A stretch of DNA of 64,000 bases, taken from assembly GCA_016081115.2 (NCBI GenBank), contig CM071935.1, positions 56,406,680 through 56,470,679 on the forward strand, written 5' to 3'. The translations under genes were made by a program, and so were the position numbers. This DNA comes from Rehmannia glutinosa. Its lineage: Eukaryota > Streptophyta > Magnoliopsida > Lamiales > Orobanchaceae. Below the pieces are notes generated by a model, which did no database searches, was not told where the DNA came from, and was given only the letters and a program-made list of their open reading frames with translations. Positions 11,761 through 22,915 of this stretch are shown here, piece after piece (position 1 is the stretch's first letter; each line of letters starts with the position of its first letter).

Positions 11761-13006
11761 TGTTAGAATAATGTTTTTATTTTGATTTTGATGATTTCAT
11801 ATAAATAAGTTTTATACCAAAACAATATTTCCAAAAGTTGTCCAAATACTTCAAAACATTTCAAATAATTTTACTAAGTTTTTAAAGTACTTCTTGAACT
11901 TTATTCTTGACAAAAATTGGACAAACTTTCTATAATGAGGTCGATTGGTCACCCTATAGGGACACCCGTACCTGAAAGTTTGCAAAACAGGAAAAAAAGC
12001 AGAGAGTCTAGCAGGTGGAAGGCAATTGATGCCTGAAAGTTGAGTTTTGTTTTTAAAACTCTATGTTTCTCAAGCCAACAGTCACTATCCACATCAACCT
12101 GATCGCCATGCACAACGACCGATTGCCCTAGACAATGACCAGTCGCCCTTGATGCTAAATGTGTCAAATCTTGATCCAATGGTTTAAACTTTTTAACTTT
12201 CTATATAGCGACCGATCGCCCTATTGTTTTTGACAGTAAATTCTATATGTTGGTTAAGCACTTATCAACAAAAATTACTTTATCATTTCTTAACCATTTT
12301 TGTAGATCTTTTGATCCTCTTTTTGCAGACAAAATTCAAATTGGAGGAGTGTATGTTAGAAATCAAATATTGAAGCTCCTCTATAAATAGTTGAAGAACT
12401 CGAAGGATCAACACAACACATTAATCTACAATCACAACAAGAAAAATTCAGCAAATCTCTCAAGCTTCTATTTTCAGATTCTTGTTGTAATAATCCTAAA
12501 CACTACACTTTCATATCTAGCTTGATAGACTTTCTTTCTGGATTACACTTGTACTTTTGTGTTGTAGTATTTCATTCAAAGTGTAATCTTGATTGTACTT
12601 GTAAAATCATGAAAACAAGACATACTTGTTGGATGTTCTTTTGGCAAGAACACACTTGGTTGATTCATTGGTGTTGAAGAGTTTGGTGCTCTTCATAGTG
12701 GTGAGAAGAGTTTGGTGATCTTCTAAGTTGTTGTTGTAAGAAGAGTTTGGTGCTTTTCAAGGTAAAGTTTGTAATTGTTTGGTATTAATTAATAATCTTT
12801 TTCCTTTTGAAATCCACTCGAACATACTGGGTGGTATTGGATTAGGATCTAGGTGAGTTGAACCACTTTAAATCATTGTGTTCATTCTTCTTTTTTCTAT
12901 CTTATTCTTGAAGAGTTTTTTATTATTCCAAAAAAAGGGTATAAGTCATAAAATCAGGAAAACATATTCACCCCCTTCTAGATTTTTGTAGCCACTTGGA
13001 CTAACA
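11761..13006 (+). repeat. 5' LTR of element C
   Basis: About 1,246 bases from TGTTAGAATAATG to GGACTAACA. The first 740 align with 17954..18693. A TATA box CTATAAATAG lies at 12381..12390. The LTR holds several diverged copies of a self-complementary word close to GCGACCGGTCGCCC (about 11938..11955, 12105..12150, 12207..12220). Confidence 0.92.
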
Positions 13007-13008
13007 AG

Positions 13009-13019
13009 TGGTATCAAAA
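13009..13019 (+). promoter_or_regulatory. Primer-binding site of element C
   Basis: TGGTATCAAAA, two bases after the LTR end. It matches the first seven bases of the iMet site, then diverges. Confidence 0.8.
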
Positions 13020-14010
13020 TCTTGAAACTCTCGAGTTTGATGAGCTTATTGGAAATTTTCTCATTTATGAGTTCTACCTCAAAGAAAGGAACTCCAAACC
13101 ATCCACCTCTCAACCGGGTATGCAATCTACTCCCAAAGGTATTGCATCTAGTTTAAATAATTCTTATTATGCTAGTGATGAGAATGATAAGAAAACGGCC
13201 GTCCTCGTACGAAAATTGCCAAATTTGTCAATATAAATAAGGCAAGAAAGGCAAGAGACAACTCGTGCTTTAAATGCGAAAAATTCGGGCAATTTATAGC
13301 CGATTGTCCCAAAATGGCAAAGGAAGAACAAAAGAAGATAAAGTTCTCTCTGAAAAAAATCCTTGAATGCGGATGTTAAAACTTGGGACGAGCTATTTGC
13401 AACATCCGATGATGAAGAGGAAGTCGATCAAGGACTTATGGCCATAGACGATGAAAATAATGAGGTATGCTCTAACTCTTCGTCTTCTTCTTTAATTGAT
13501 GAACTTCAAGGAGATTATGATGAATTGCAAAATAAATTTAGAGATATGGTTTGCAAATACAAGAGTTTGAAAAAGGATTTCAAACAGTTAGAAATAGAGA
13601 AAGATAAGTTATTTGCTTCTTAAGAGTCTCTTGATCATGCTCATACTACTACTCTTGCCAAAGTCAAAACTCTTGATTCCGAAACACAATTGATCACAAA
13701 AGAGGTAGAAAATTTGAAAAAGGATGTGCAAGATTTTAACTTGAGTACCTATAAGGTTACAAAAATTCTTGGTGCACAAAGAAGTGAGCATTCTAAATTA
13801 TGACTTGGTTACAAACCTTTTCAATCCGATTTCAAGAAAAAGAACCAAGCTCCAACTTTCATACGTGCTACTAGTCCTAAAATTATTACTTGTTTTATTG
13901 TGGCAAAAATGAATATCTTGCTAGAACTTGTAGGATTAGAAATAATAATACTCATTTTTGGAAACCCAAAGGTCTCAATGCTAACCCCCATGAACAACAA
14001 CACTCTAGGG
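13020..14010 (+). pseudogene. Element C gag remnant
   Basis: Only about 250 bases lie between the primer site and the first zinc knuckle, so most of the capsid part is deleted. The first knuckle reads CFKCEKFGQFIADC (about 13268..13310), with Gln where the zinc-binding His belongs. An acidic segment and a coiled-coil stretch follow (ELQGDYDELQNKF, 13363..13623). A second knuckle near 13888 reads CFYCGKNEYLARTC, with Tyr for His. Both knuckles are therefore probably dead. One stop (13621) and further shifts break the frame. Confidence 0.85.
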
Positions 14011-15175
14011 TACCTAAAAATAATTTAAATGTAGGCACTTGGGGCAATTACGATGGAAGAAAATTTCAAATGGCTCGTGGACAGTGGATATTCGCGTCAC
14101 ATGACCAGAAAGGAACATATCTTTACCAACATCAAACAATAAGAAGGAGAAATTGTTATGTTCGGAAATGGCAAGGGCAAAATCATTGGCAATGGAGGCA
14201 TTGGTAATTCTTCTTTATCTCTTCATGATGTTTTATTAGTAGATGGGCTTAAGTTTAATTTGATAAGTGTTAGCCAACTATGTGATTTAGATTATGATGT
14301 TCTTTTCAATAAAGAAAAATGTCTTATTCTCAAAAATGGAAAAACTATTTGTGAAGTTGGTAGAAAATGCAATCTTCACAAAATTTGTACATGTGATTTG
14401 GTTAGTCAAAATATTTTTTGTCTTGTCGCCAACAATGATTTAACTAATTTATGGCATAGGAGACTTGGACATGTTGGATACAAAAATTTGCAAAATATTT
14501 ACAAAAATCAACATGTTCAAAGGACTACCCAAATTAAATTTTGAAAATCTTGGCTTATGTGACACTTGTCAAATGAACAATTTAGTTAAGAGTAGTTTTA
14601 AGCCCAAAGATAAAAAATTTCCACAACCAAACCTCTACAACTTCTTCACCTAGATTTGTATGAGGATATTAGCACGCTAGTCTAAGTGGAAAACATTACA
14701 CTTTGGTCATAGTTGGTGATTTTTCTAGATATACTTGGGTTATTTTTCTTGCAAATAAAAGTGATGTCTCTTATGAGTTTGCTAAGTTGTGTAGACTTAT
14801 AGAAAATGAAAAAAAAAACGATATTATCAAATCTATAAGAAGTGATCGAGGAGGTGAATTTGATGGTGAATTTAGAGTCTTATGTGAAACCAATGGATAT
14901 GCACATAATTTTTGGGCTCCGAGAACTCCTCAACAAAATGGTGTAGCCGAAAGAAAAAATCAGACTTTACAAGAAATGTGTCGGTCTATGCTCAATGAGT
15001 TTTCTCTTCCAAAATATTTTTGGGCCGAAGCCATAAATACCACTCGCTATATTATAAATCGAGTATATATTCGTCCAAAGTTGAACAAGACTCCATATGA
15101 TCTTTGGAAAGAAAGAACACCAAATATTAGCTCTTCAAAATATTTGGTTTCAAGTGTTTTATCTTAATACCAAGG
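14011..15175 (+). pseudogene. Element C protease and integrase
   Basis: Protease: WLVDSGYSRHMT, with the catalytic Asp at 14080..14082, then FGNGKGKIIGNGGIG and NLISVSQLCD. Integrase: LWHRRLGHVG and CDTCQMNN (zinc-binding part), HLDLY with the first Asp (about 14650), then GDFSRYTWVIFL where DDYSR is usual. The second Asp is in RSDRGGEFDG, and the Glu is in TPQQNGVAERKNQTLQE (about 14930..14970). The three catalytic residues are still readable, but stops and frameshifts separate them. Confidence 0.92.
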
Positions 15176-16260
15176 ATCAATTAGACAAACTTGATCCTAA
15201 GGCCGATGAAGGAATATTTATGGAGTACTCGACTAAGAGCAAAGCATACCGGGTATATAACAAGACAAGCTTGGTGGTTGAAGAATCTATTCACATCAAA
15301 TTCAATGAAGCCTCTGGTGTTGAAAGAATACCAAATGATGATAGTGATGAAGAAGACGGAGTTGAACCAATTGTTCCAAACATTACTCTAAATGATCAAC
15401 CTTCTACTTATAATGTTCAACAAGAAGATAAAGGTGATGCATCGGATCTTCCCCTGGCACTAAAATTCGATGAAGATTATCCTAAAGATCTTATAATTGG
15501 GGATCCACTTGACAAAGTCATGACAAGGAGAAAATTTGCCGAAAAAGCTCTTATATCTCAAAAAGAGCCAAAGAATGCTAAGGAAGCCATTGAAATGAAT
15601 TATGTTTGGGAACTTGTGCCTTTTCTTCCGTCTCGCACTATCATTGAAATAGAATGGGTATTCCGGAATAAACTCGATGATCAAGGCAATATCGATCAAA
15701 ATAAAGCAAGGTTAGTAGCTCGAGGTTATTGTCAAGAAGAAGGTAATGACTATGATGAAATTTTTGCACCCGTAGCACGGTTAGAGGCTATTCGTATCTT
15801 GCTTGCTTATTCTTATTTTAAAATTTTCAAACTTTACCAAATGGATGTTAAATCCATTTTTCTAAATGTTTTTATTCAAGAAGAAATCCATGTTAAGCAA
15901 CCTCCGGGGTTTGAAATTTTTCTAGGCTAAATGATGATGTAAACTCAAAAAGGCTTTATATGGTTTAAAACAAGCACCCCGAGCATGGTATAATAGTAAG
16001 CTCTTTTCTTTTAGAAAATGGTTTTACAAGGGGTAAAGTTGATACTACTCTCTTTGTTTTTGAAAAAGGTCAAGATAGCCTATTAGTTCAAATTTATGTT
16101 AATGATATCATTTTTGGTGTTACTAATGAATCTTTGTGCAAGAAATTTTCTAAGTTGATGCAAGGTGAATTTGAGATGAGTATGATAGGAGAACTAATTT
16201 CTTCCTTGGACTCCAAATAAAAAAATGCCAAGAAGGTATTTACATATCGCAATCCAAGTA
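15176..16260 (+). pseudogene. Element C reverse transcriptase
   Basis: The integrase-RT linker (DEGIFMEYSTKSKAYRVYN and an acidic run) leads into a clean RT segment to 15930: WVFRNKL, KARLVARGYCQEEG, DEIFAPVARLEAIR, YQMDVKS. After a frameshift the rest continues to about 16260. The catalytic box at 16095..16106 reads YVND: the first Asp of YVDD is Asn (16101). This would abolish catalysis in the copia family. Confidence 0.92.
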
Positions 16261-16399
16261 TACCAAAGAACTTTTAAAGAAGCTCAGGATTGAAGAAGGA
16301 AGAACCGTTGCAACTCCTATAGAAATAAATATCAAGCTTGACAATGATGAGAAAGGCAAGTCGGTTGATGAATCCAAGTATCGAGGTATCATTGGGTAG

Positions 16400-16983
16400 T
16401 TTACTTTATTTAGCCACAAGTAGACCCGATATTCTTCATTGTCATATGCCTAAGTGCTCGATTTCAAAGCAATCCCAGAATCTCATTTAAGTGCCGTCAA
16501 ACAAATTTTTCGATATTTAAAGGGCACTATTTCTTATGGCTTATTTTATCCAAAGAATAAAAAAAATTCTTTAAAAGGATATAGTGACTCGGATTATGCC
16601 GGTAATATTGATGATCGTAAAAGTACATCCGATTGGTGTCAATTTTTTGGGGATTGCCTAGTTTCATGGTTTACAAAGAAATAAAATTTGGGAATCTTTA
16701 TCAACGACTGAAGCCGAATATATTTCCGCGGCCCTTTGTTGTACTCAATTACTTTGGATGAAACAAACCTTAGCGGATTACAAATTATCTTTTGAAAATA
16801 TTAATATTTTTTGTGACAATATTTCCGCTACAAATATTTCTCGAAATCCGATTCATCATAATGGAACTAAACATATTGAGGTTCGACTTCACTTTTTAAG
16901 GATTGTGTTTCAAAACGAAAAATTGAGATGTGCTTTGTTCCATCTTAAGATCAACTCGTGGATATTTTTACAAAATCATTAAC
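16400..16983 (+). pseudogene. Element C RNase H
   Basis: RNase H end of copia pol: HLSAVKQIFRYLKGT, YSDSDYAGNIDDRKST, TTEAEYISAALCC, then FCDNISATNISRNP and GTKHIEVRLHF. The frame breaks near 16682 and the last part ends at a stop at 16981..16983. Confidence 0.9.
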
Positions 16984-17953
16984 CGCCGAGCCTTTTAACT
17001 CAATCTGAGCCCGTTTAGGCATAATGCATATTGAATAAGGTCTATGTTTGCATTTTGAGCACTTTAACACTTTGGGGGTGAAAAATCACATTTTCAAAAT
17101 TGGAAATCGGACAGAAATGTTATACTAAAGCATGGACATGTGCTGTGGAGGGCGACCGGTCACTGTCTTCTGGCACCAGTCACCCCCTACAGCAACCGGT
17201 CGCCCAAAGTGATTTTTTTTTTAAAAATCGTCTATCTTTCATTCGTGTTTATTTCCCAACTTTCACACCCCTTCTCCCAATTCACACACATATCACTCAA
17301 AATGATCTCTTGTTGCATTTGCTACTACCAAGATTACACATATCAAGTTCTTGTATAATGCTTCTCTTATGCTCTTTTCATGATATTGTGGCAATTTCTC
17401 CCATTGATTGCTTTCACATGTTGTATTATAAGACCTTTCATCTAATGACATGATGTTTTCATGGAGATTGCACATTTTTATACGCACTTTGATGTCTATA
17501 TATGATGTTTATTTGTACAAATGGTCTTTTTGATGATTCGAAAGGGGGAGAAAAATATAATGAGCAAGAAAATGCTCACAGAAAAAGCTCAGTGATAAAA
17601 GCTATAAGATGTGGATTGTTGCTAAGCTATAAGCTATTGATTTTTGCTTTTAAATTTATTGAGCTTTGTGTTTAGGATTCATTTGGACATGGGGAGCTTT
17701 TAAGCTCTTAAGATTTTTAAGCTACTTTGAAAAAGCTAAGCTTCTAGCTTATAAATTCCTTGCTTCTATGCATGTTTATTGCTTAGCATGTTGATAGGGG
17801 GAGATTTTAAAACTTATTTTTGAAAAACTTTTGCTCCTCGAAAGGATTTTTGCTTTGATAAGTGTTGCTTAAAATGGATAGATTATTTTGACTGGAAAAA
17901 CTTATTTGCTCTCTAATAATTGTTTGGGTTCTAATCATAAGAAATATGGAGTT
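16984..17953 (+). other. Element C 3' untranslated region with purine tracts
   Basis: No coding frame is supported. There are purine-rich tracts GAAAGGGGGAGAAAAA (about 17539..17554) and ATAGGGGGAGA (about 17794..17804), but none directly at the LTR. Several spaced polypurine tracts are known in Sireviruses. At 17146..17206 three copies of the GCGACCGGTCGCCC-like word recur, matching those inside this element's LTRs. Confidence 0.65.
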
Positions 17954-18693
17954 TGTTGGGAAAATATTTTTATTTTGATTTTGATGATTTCATATAAATG
18001 AGTTTTATACCAAAACAATATTTCCAAAATTTATCCAAATACTTCAAAACATTTCAAATGATGTTTACTAAGTTTTTAAAGTACTTCTTGAAGTTTATTT
18101 TTGATAAAAATTGGACAACCTCTCTGTAATGAGGTCGATCGGTCATCCTATAGGGAGACCCGTACCTCAAAAGTTTGCAAAACAGAAAAAAAAAACAGAG
18201 AGTCTAGCAGGGGAAGGGTGACCGGTGCCTGAAAGTTGAGTTTTGTTTTTAAAACACTCTGTTTCTCGAGTGAATGGTCACTATCCACAGCAAACGGTCG
18301 TCTTGTACAACAATTGGTCGCCCTAGATAGCAACCGATAGCCCTTGATGCCGAATTGTGTCAAATCGTGATCCATCGATTTAAACTTTCGAATTTTCTAT
18401 ATAGCGACTGGTCGCCCTATTGTTTTTTACAGCAAATTCTATCTGTTAGTTAAACACTTATCAGCAAAAATTACTTTATCATTTCTTAACCATTTTGTAG
18501 ATATTTTGATACTTCTTTTGCAAACAAAATTCAAACTAGAGGAGCCTATATTGGAAATCAAATCTTGAAGCTACTCTATAAATAGTTGAAGAACATGAAC
18601 GATCAATACAACACATTAATCTACAATCACAACAAGAAAAATTCAGCAAATCTCTGAAGCTTCTATTTTCATTTTCTTGTTGTAATAAATCTA
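17954..18693 (+). repeat. 3' LTR of element C, truncated
   Basis: It begins TGTTGGGAAAATATTT and follows the 5' LTR through the TATA box CTATAAATAG (about 18576..18585) up to CTTGTTGTAATAA. Similarity stops near 18693, where unrelated sequence begins with TGTTAGCGTGTG. The last about 500 bases of the LTR are missing. Confidence 0.88.
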
Positions 18694-19509
18694 ATGTTAG
18701 CGTGTGTGCATGCAAGTTCCTAGTACGTAGAAGATTTCCAGCTCCCGTAGAAGAAGACTTTGAAGACTTTCCGCTTGGGAAGTAGAAGACTTGGAGTTAT
18801 TCAGAAATCCTGACTTGGAGTGATCTGTCCTAAAAAGCATCATTATATGGTTTCCGGTAAAATTCGATTTTAGTTTTAAGTTATTTGTTAAATATGTTGT
18901 TTATATGATGAAAGTTATAAACAATATAAACATTTTAATAAGTAAAGCAATATAAAAAGAAACATAATATAAAGAGGCACAAAGTTTATAGAGCTTGAAG
19001 GTGTTGTAATCCTTATATTGTTATCTTCTACCATCGTCCAGGAGTAATTTACATTCAGTTTTTCACAGTTACACTGAATAGTGTGCCACTAGAGCTCCCT
19101 TCAGTGACTTCACAATTACTCAGTCTTTACTACTATTGCAACCATATGATCTTCACAAAATTCTTCAGTTTGCTATTGCACCCAAACATTATATTCATCG
19201 TTTCCTCAAAATTGCTAATGTACCTAACAACTTCTTCTCAAATTCCTTGAGTCGAATACTATAGCTAATACACCATGCCGGGTATTGTTGAAGGTTTGAA
19301 GTCTTCTTTAATATTTTAATCTCACAAAGTATGAATGTGCTTGAAGTCTTTGAGGTTTAGTGTACTCTGAGTATGAGCAACTTTGAACGAATGATGAATA
19401 AACTTTGAGCTTTCTTTATTGTGTCTTGTTTTTGCACTTGAGTGAGTCAAATTACTCGTAGTTGATATTCTGTAGTTATGAAAAAGCTCGTGTTCCTTGA
19501 TCGAAACTA
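18694..19509. other. Unassigned sequence between C and B
   Basis: About 800 bases with no supported gene. It starts TGTTAGCG exactly where the C 3' LTR stops, so it may be the left end of another LTR insertion. Element B interrupts it; the continuation would be at 33200 and beyond. Confidence 0.4.
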
Positions 19510-19514
19510 ATATT
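19510..19514. repeat. Left target-site duplication of element B
   Basis: ATATT just before the 5' LTR, repeated exactly at 33195..33199. Confidence 0.92.
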
Positions 19515-20968
19515 TGTTGGGAAATTTACGTAACAGATTTTGATGATGCTATGTAAAGCTTAGATTAGGAAGTTGTCACCCCAGTTCTGCTGTAAAATCA
19601 ACCATGTAATAGATAGGGTTATATTAGCTGAGTCAAAGCAGCAAAGTTGAAGATTCCAAAAGTTGACTGAAGATTGAAGTGAAGACTCTGCTATGTGTCA
19701 ATTGAGTATTGTAGTGAAGTATCAATCAAGTACCAAAAAGTTGTCTCAGTCAGCAGACTGATAGCAAAGTCACTCCCAGATAAGTGGAGAAGACTATCAA
19801 AGGGTTCAACAGCAGAAATGACTCAAGAAAGCTGAAGATGTCCGTTGATAAGCAAAGTCTTATTCTTTGCTGAAAGAGGAAACATGACAGACTGCAACCA
19901 TAAAGTTGTTTTGTTGAACCTGTAGAGGAAACATGCTCCTGCAAACCTTCAGAGGTTTAGGCATGTTGTAGAGCATTAATACAAGGATCAATCTATATCA
20001 AATGTTGCATTACAAGATACGCCAACGACCATGATGGGAAGTTTGAAAAATGAATATATGTCGTCAATGGATACATTTTTCAAACAGACACTATAAAAGG
20101 CTGAGGAATTCATTTAAGAGAATACTTACGCAACGAAGCAATAGACACCTACCTGCGAACATTCAAGCAAAGAGCAAAATACTCTCAAGCTATCAATTAT
20201 ATCCTCAAGCCTAAGATTGAAGAAAATCGATCCAACACACTCAGTGAAGGAAAGACAACTTCAAATTTGTTGAAGAGGAAACATTGTTGAAAAAAAAAGG
20301 TGTGCACATCCAAAGTTGAAGGAAGTGCGGTGAGGTTCTTATTAAACCAGGCTTCGAATTCGTTCGAGGGCTACGTGATCAAATCCAAAGATCTGAAGGA
20401 GCTAAAGTAGTAGGACAACCGTCTTGTGAAGAGCTGAGTCCCAGAAGCAAAGTCAGCTGTGTGATCAAGGCCAAGCTTGGACTATTGTACTATTTTAAAG
20501 AAGTCACAATTATCTTAGTGGATTCCTCCAGGAGTTGGAGAAGAGTGGATTAGAGGAATTACCCCATCCTTGAACCACTATAAAATTGCTATGTGTCTTT
20601 TACATTCAGCACATTTATTTCTTGCATATCTTATTTACTGTTTGTTAAATTTGCTAAGTCTACTGATAATAACTTAACCATAAAACAAGTGTTGAAAACA
20701 TATTTTGAAAAGGGTGTAAGAGTTCCTCTCAAAACTAAGTCTTATGTATTTCTAAAAAGGTCACCTCACTCAGCTTAGTTATCTTATCAACAGCTCTCTC
20801 GAGTCTGTTGAGTGGCTAACTCTATTGTTAAGGTTGAACTAAGTTGTTCCTCAAGGACTAAGTTGACTAGTGATAAAACTCTGATTTAAAGACAAAAATC
20901 AAAAATTTGTAAAGTCTATTCAACCCCCATCCCTTCTAGACTTTACTTAAACACCCTTGGGACCTACA
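19515..20968 (+). repeat. 5' LTR of element B
   Basis: About 1,454 bases, TGTTGGGAAATT to GGGACCTACA. It is followed by two bases and the primer site. TATA box at 20092..20098. Confidence 0.94.
20092..20098 (+). promoter_or_regulatory. TATA box of element B 5' LTR
   Basis: CACTATAAAAGGCTGAGG, conserved in all four LTRs of the family seen here (also at 32319, 38776 and, reversed, 9273). Confidence 0.82.
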
Positions 20969-20970
20969 AG

Positions 20971-20984
20971 TGGAATCAGAGTGG
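20971..20984 (+). promoter_or_regulatory. Primer-binding site of element B
   Basis: TGGAATCAGAGTGG, an iMet-type site with changes at two positions relative to the intact site in element A. Confidence 0.85.
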
Positions 20985-21088
20985 TTGGTTCATTGAGCCT
21001 TCCGCACTGGTTACTGAACTAGATCTCAATCATCTTAATAGATACAACACTTGCTGTTTTTAAAATTTTCTTTTAAAAAGTTATTATC

Positions 21089-22915
21089 ATGGAAGTAAAT
21101 CTAACTCGTGTTCCTATGTTCATTGTGGAAGAATTTGATGACTGGAAGATTCATATGCAGGAACATCTTTCAGCTTTACATGATGAGATGTGGTTCTTCA
21201 TTTAGGATGGGCCATTACAAATAATGAAAGTGAACACATCTGCAAGGGTTGCTGCACCCGCGGCTGAAGGAGTGGATGTTGCAGCTCCTGCTTCACCAAG
21301 GCCTGCCATGGTCGAAATCCAAGATGCGAGTGGACCAATGAAGATAGAAAGAGATACAACTTGGACAATATTGCCAAGGATATTTTGTACAAGACTCTTG
21401 ACAAAGCCATGTTCAACAAAATTAAATCATGCAGAACGACTAAAGAGATTTGGGGAAAACTAACTTTAATTTGTGAAGGATCAGAACAAATTAAAGAAAA
21501 TAAATTAACTATTGTTGTACAAAAAATTGAAAATTTTAAAATGATTGCAGGTGAAACTATGGATCAGCTGGACTCTAGATTTACTGAAATCACAAATCAA
21601 CTCTCAATTCTAGGTAAAGAATACACACAGAACGAGATGTGTATGAATATATTAAGGTCGCTCCCAGCTGAGTGGGAAATGAAAGTGATGGCCTTGAGAC
21701 TCTCCATGGACTTGACAAGAATCTCCAACCATGAGCTATTCTCAGATTTGAAAGCTTATGAATTTGACCTCCGAAGGCAAGAGCAAGAAGAGATAGTTGT
21801 ACCCAAGATAGCTGCTCTATTGGCTGGAAAACCCAAGAGAGCCGACTCCAAGGATACCATTGACCAAGAGGAGATTGCCCTTATGGTGAAAAGATTAAAC
21901 AAGTTCTTTAACAAGAACTATAAAAAGAACAAAGGTGAAACCTCCAGGAGACACTCATCACCTTCCAAGGGAAGGGAAGATAGACCAACCAAGAGAGCTG
22001 ACCACCAGAGATCTGAATACCAGAGAGCTGATAATCAATGAGCTGATTATCAAAAAATTGAGAACCTGTGCTCGAACTGCAGACAACCAGGACATTTTGC
22101 TGTTGACTGTTCCTATCCACCAATCAATAAGTACCGGAATGAGGAAGAAAGAAAGGTCTCCATTAAGATAACACAACAAAAGAAGAAAGCCATGTTGGCT
22201 GCTGAAACTGACACATCCAAGTGCAAAGAGACAGTTGAGTTAGACAGCATCGAGGCAGACTATTCCTCAGACACAGAAGAAGAGGCTTTGATATGCCTCA
22301 TGGCCAAAGAACAAGAAGATGAGGTACATTATAACTCATCTAGCTCTAATTCTAATGATTGTGATAGTGACACAAACACTTCATCACCCAAGATCTTTAT
22401 TATTCATTAGGCAAAATGATGAAAGACTTTGAGCACATAACACACTTTTAAATGAGGAAAACAGCTAGCTCAAAAGCTAAAACTCACAGCTTACTGAAGA
22501 GCTGAGTACTCTTAGTCAAGTAGTTGTTGAGAACAAAGAGCTGAAGGTTGAGATTGCTAAGATTAAAGAAGACTTAGCTGAAAAGGATACGAGGGAAAAA
22601 GACTTGAAAAGTGTGATTGCATCATTCAGTAAGTCATCTAAAACATTGGATGAATTAATGTTGATCCAAAAGGAGATAGGAGATAAAACTGGCTTAGGAT
22701 TCAATTCCTTTGTCAATTCTCAAACTCCAAGAGTGGTTTCGGAGAAAGGATCGTCAAGCAATGAAGGAATCCAAAAGCCCAAAGCACCATATGTTGCACC
22801 CACTTACACTCACAATCACACACATGTTGGCATGGGTTACAAAGGCAAAGGCAAGTAGCCAACAGAGTATGCTAAAGGACAGCTGAAGTTAAATTCAGAA
22901 GAGTCCATCAGCAGA
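21089..22915 (+). pseudogene. Element B gag
   Basis: The ATG at 21089 opens MEVNLTRVPMF, matching the gag start of A. Codon 39 is a stop (TAG at 21203) where A has Glu in VIEDGPLQI. After a frameshift near 21330 a long clean run follows (21361..22041): DKAMFNKIKSC, LICEGSEQIKENKL and NKFFNKNYKKNKGE. The CCHC knuckle CSNCRQPGHFAVDC (about 22070..22112) is perfect. A Ser/Asp-rich tract and coiled-coil-like residues complete it. Family role: capsid and RNA packaging. Confidence 0.9.

Larger units (their letters stand above)
11761..18693 (+). mobile_element. Element C: Sirevirus-like Ty1/copia retrotransposon, 3' LTR truncated
   Basis: It is bounded on the left by a complete 5' LTR. It then has a primer site, two decayed gag zinc knuckles, protease, integrase, RT, RNase H, a 970-bp untranslated stretch with purine tracts, and a 3' LTR that matches the first about 740 bases of the 5' LTR. 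Unlike A and B it has no extra coding region after pol. It starts inside the integrase of remnant D (flank ATACC at 11756..11760). The right-hand duplication cannot be checked because the 3' LTR breaks off at about 18693. Confidence 0.9.
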
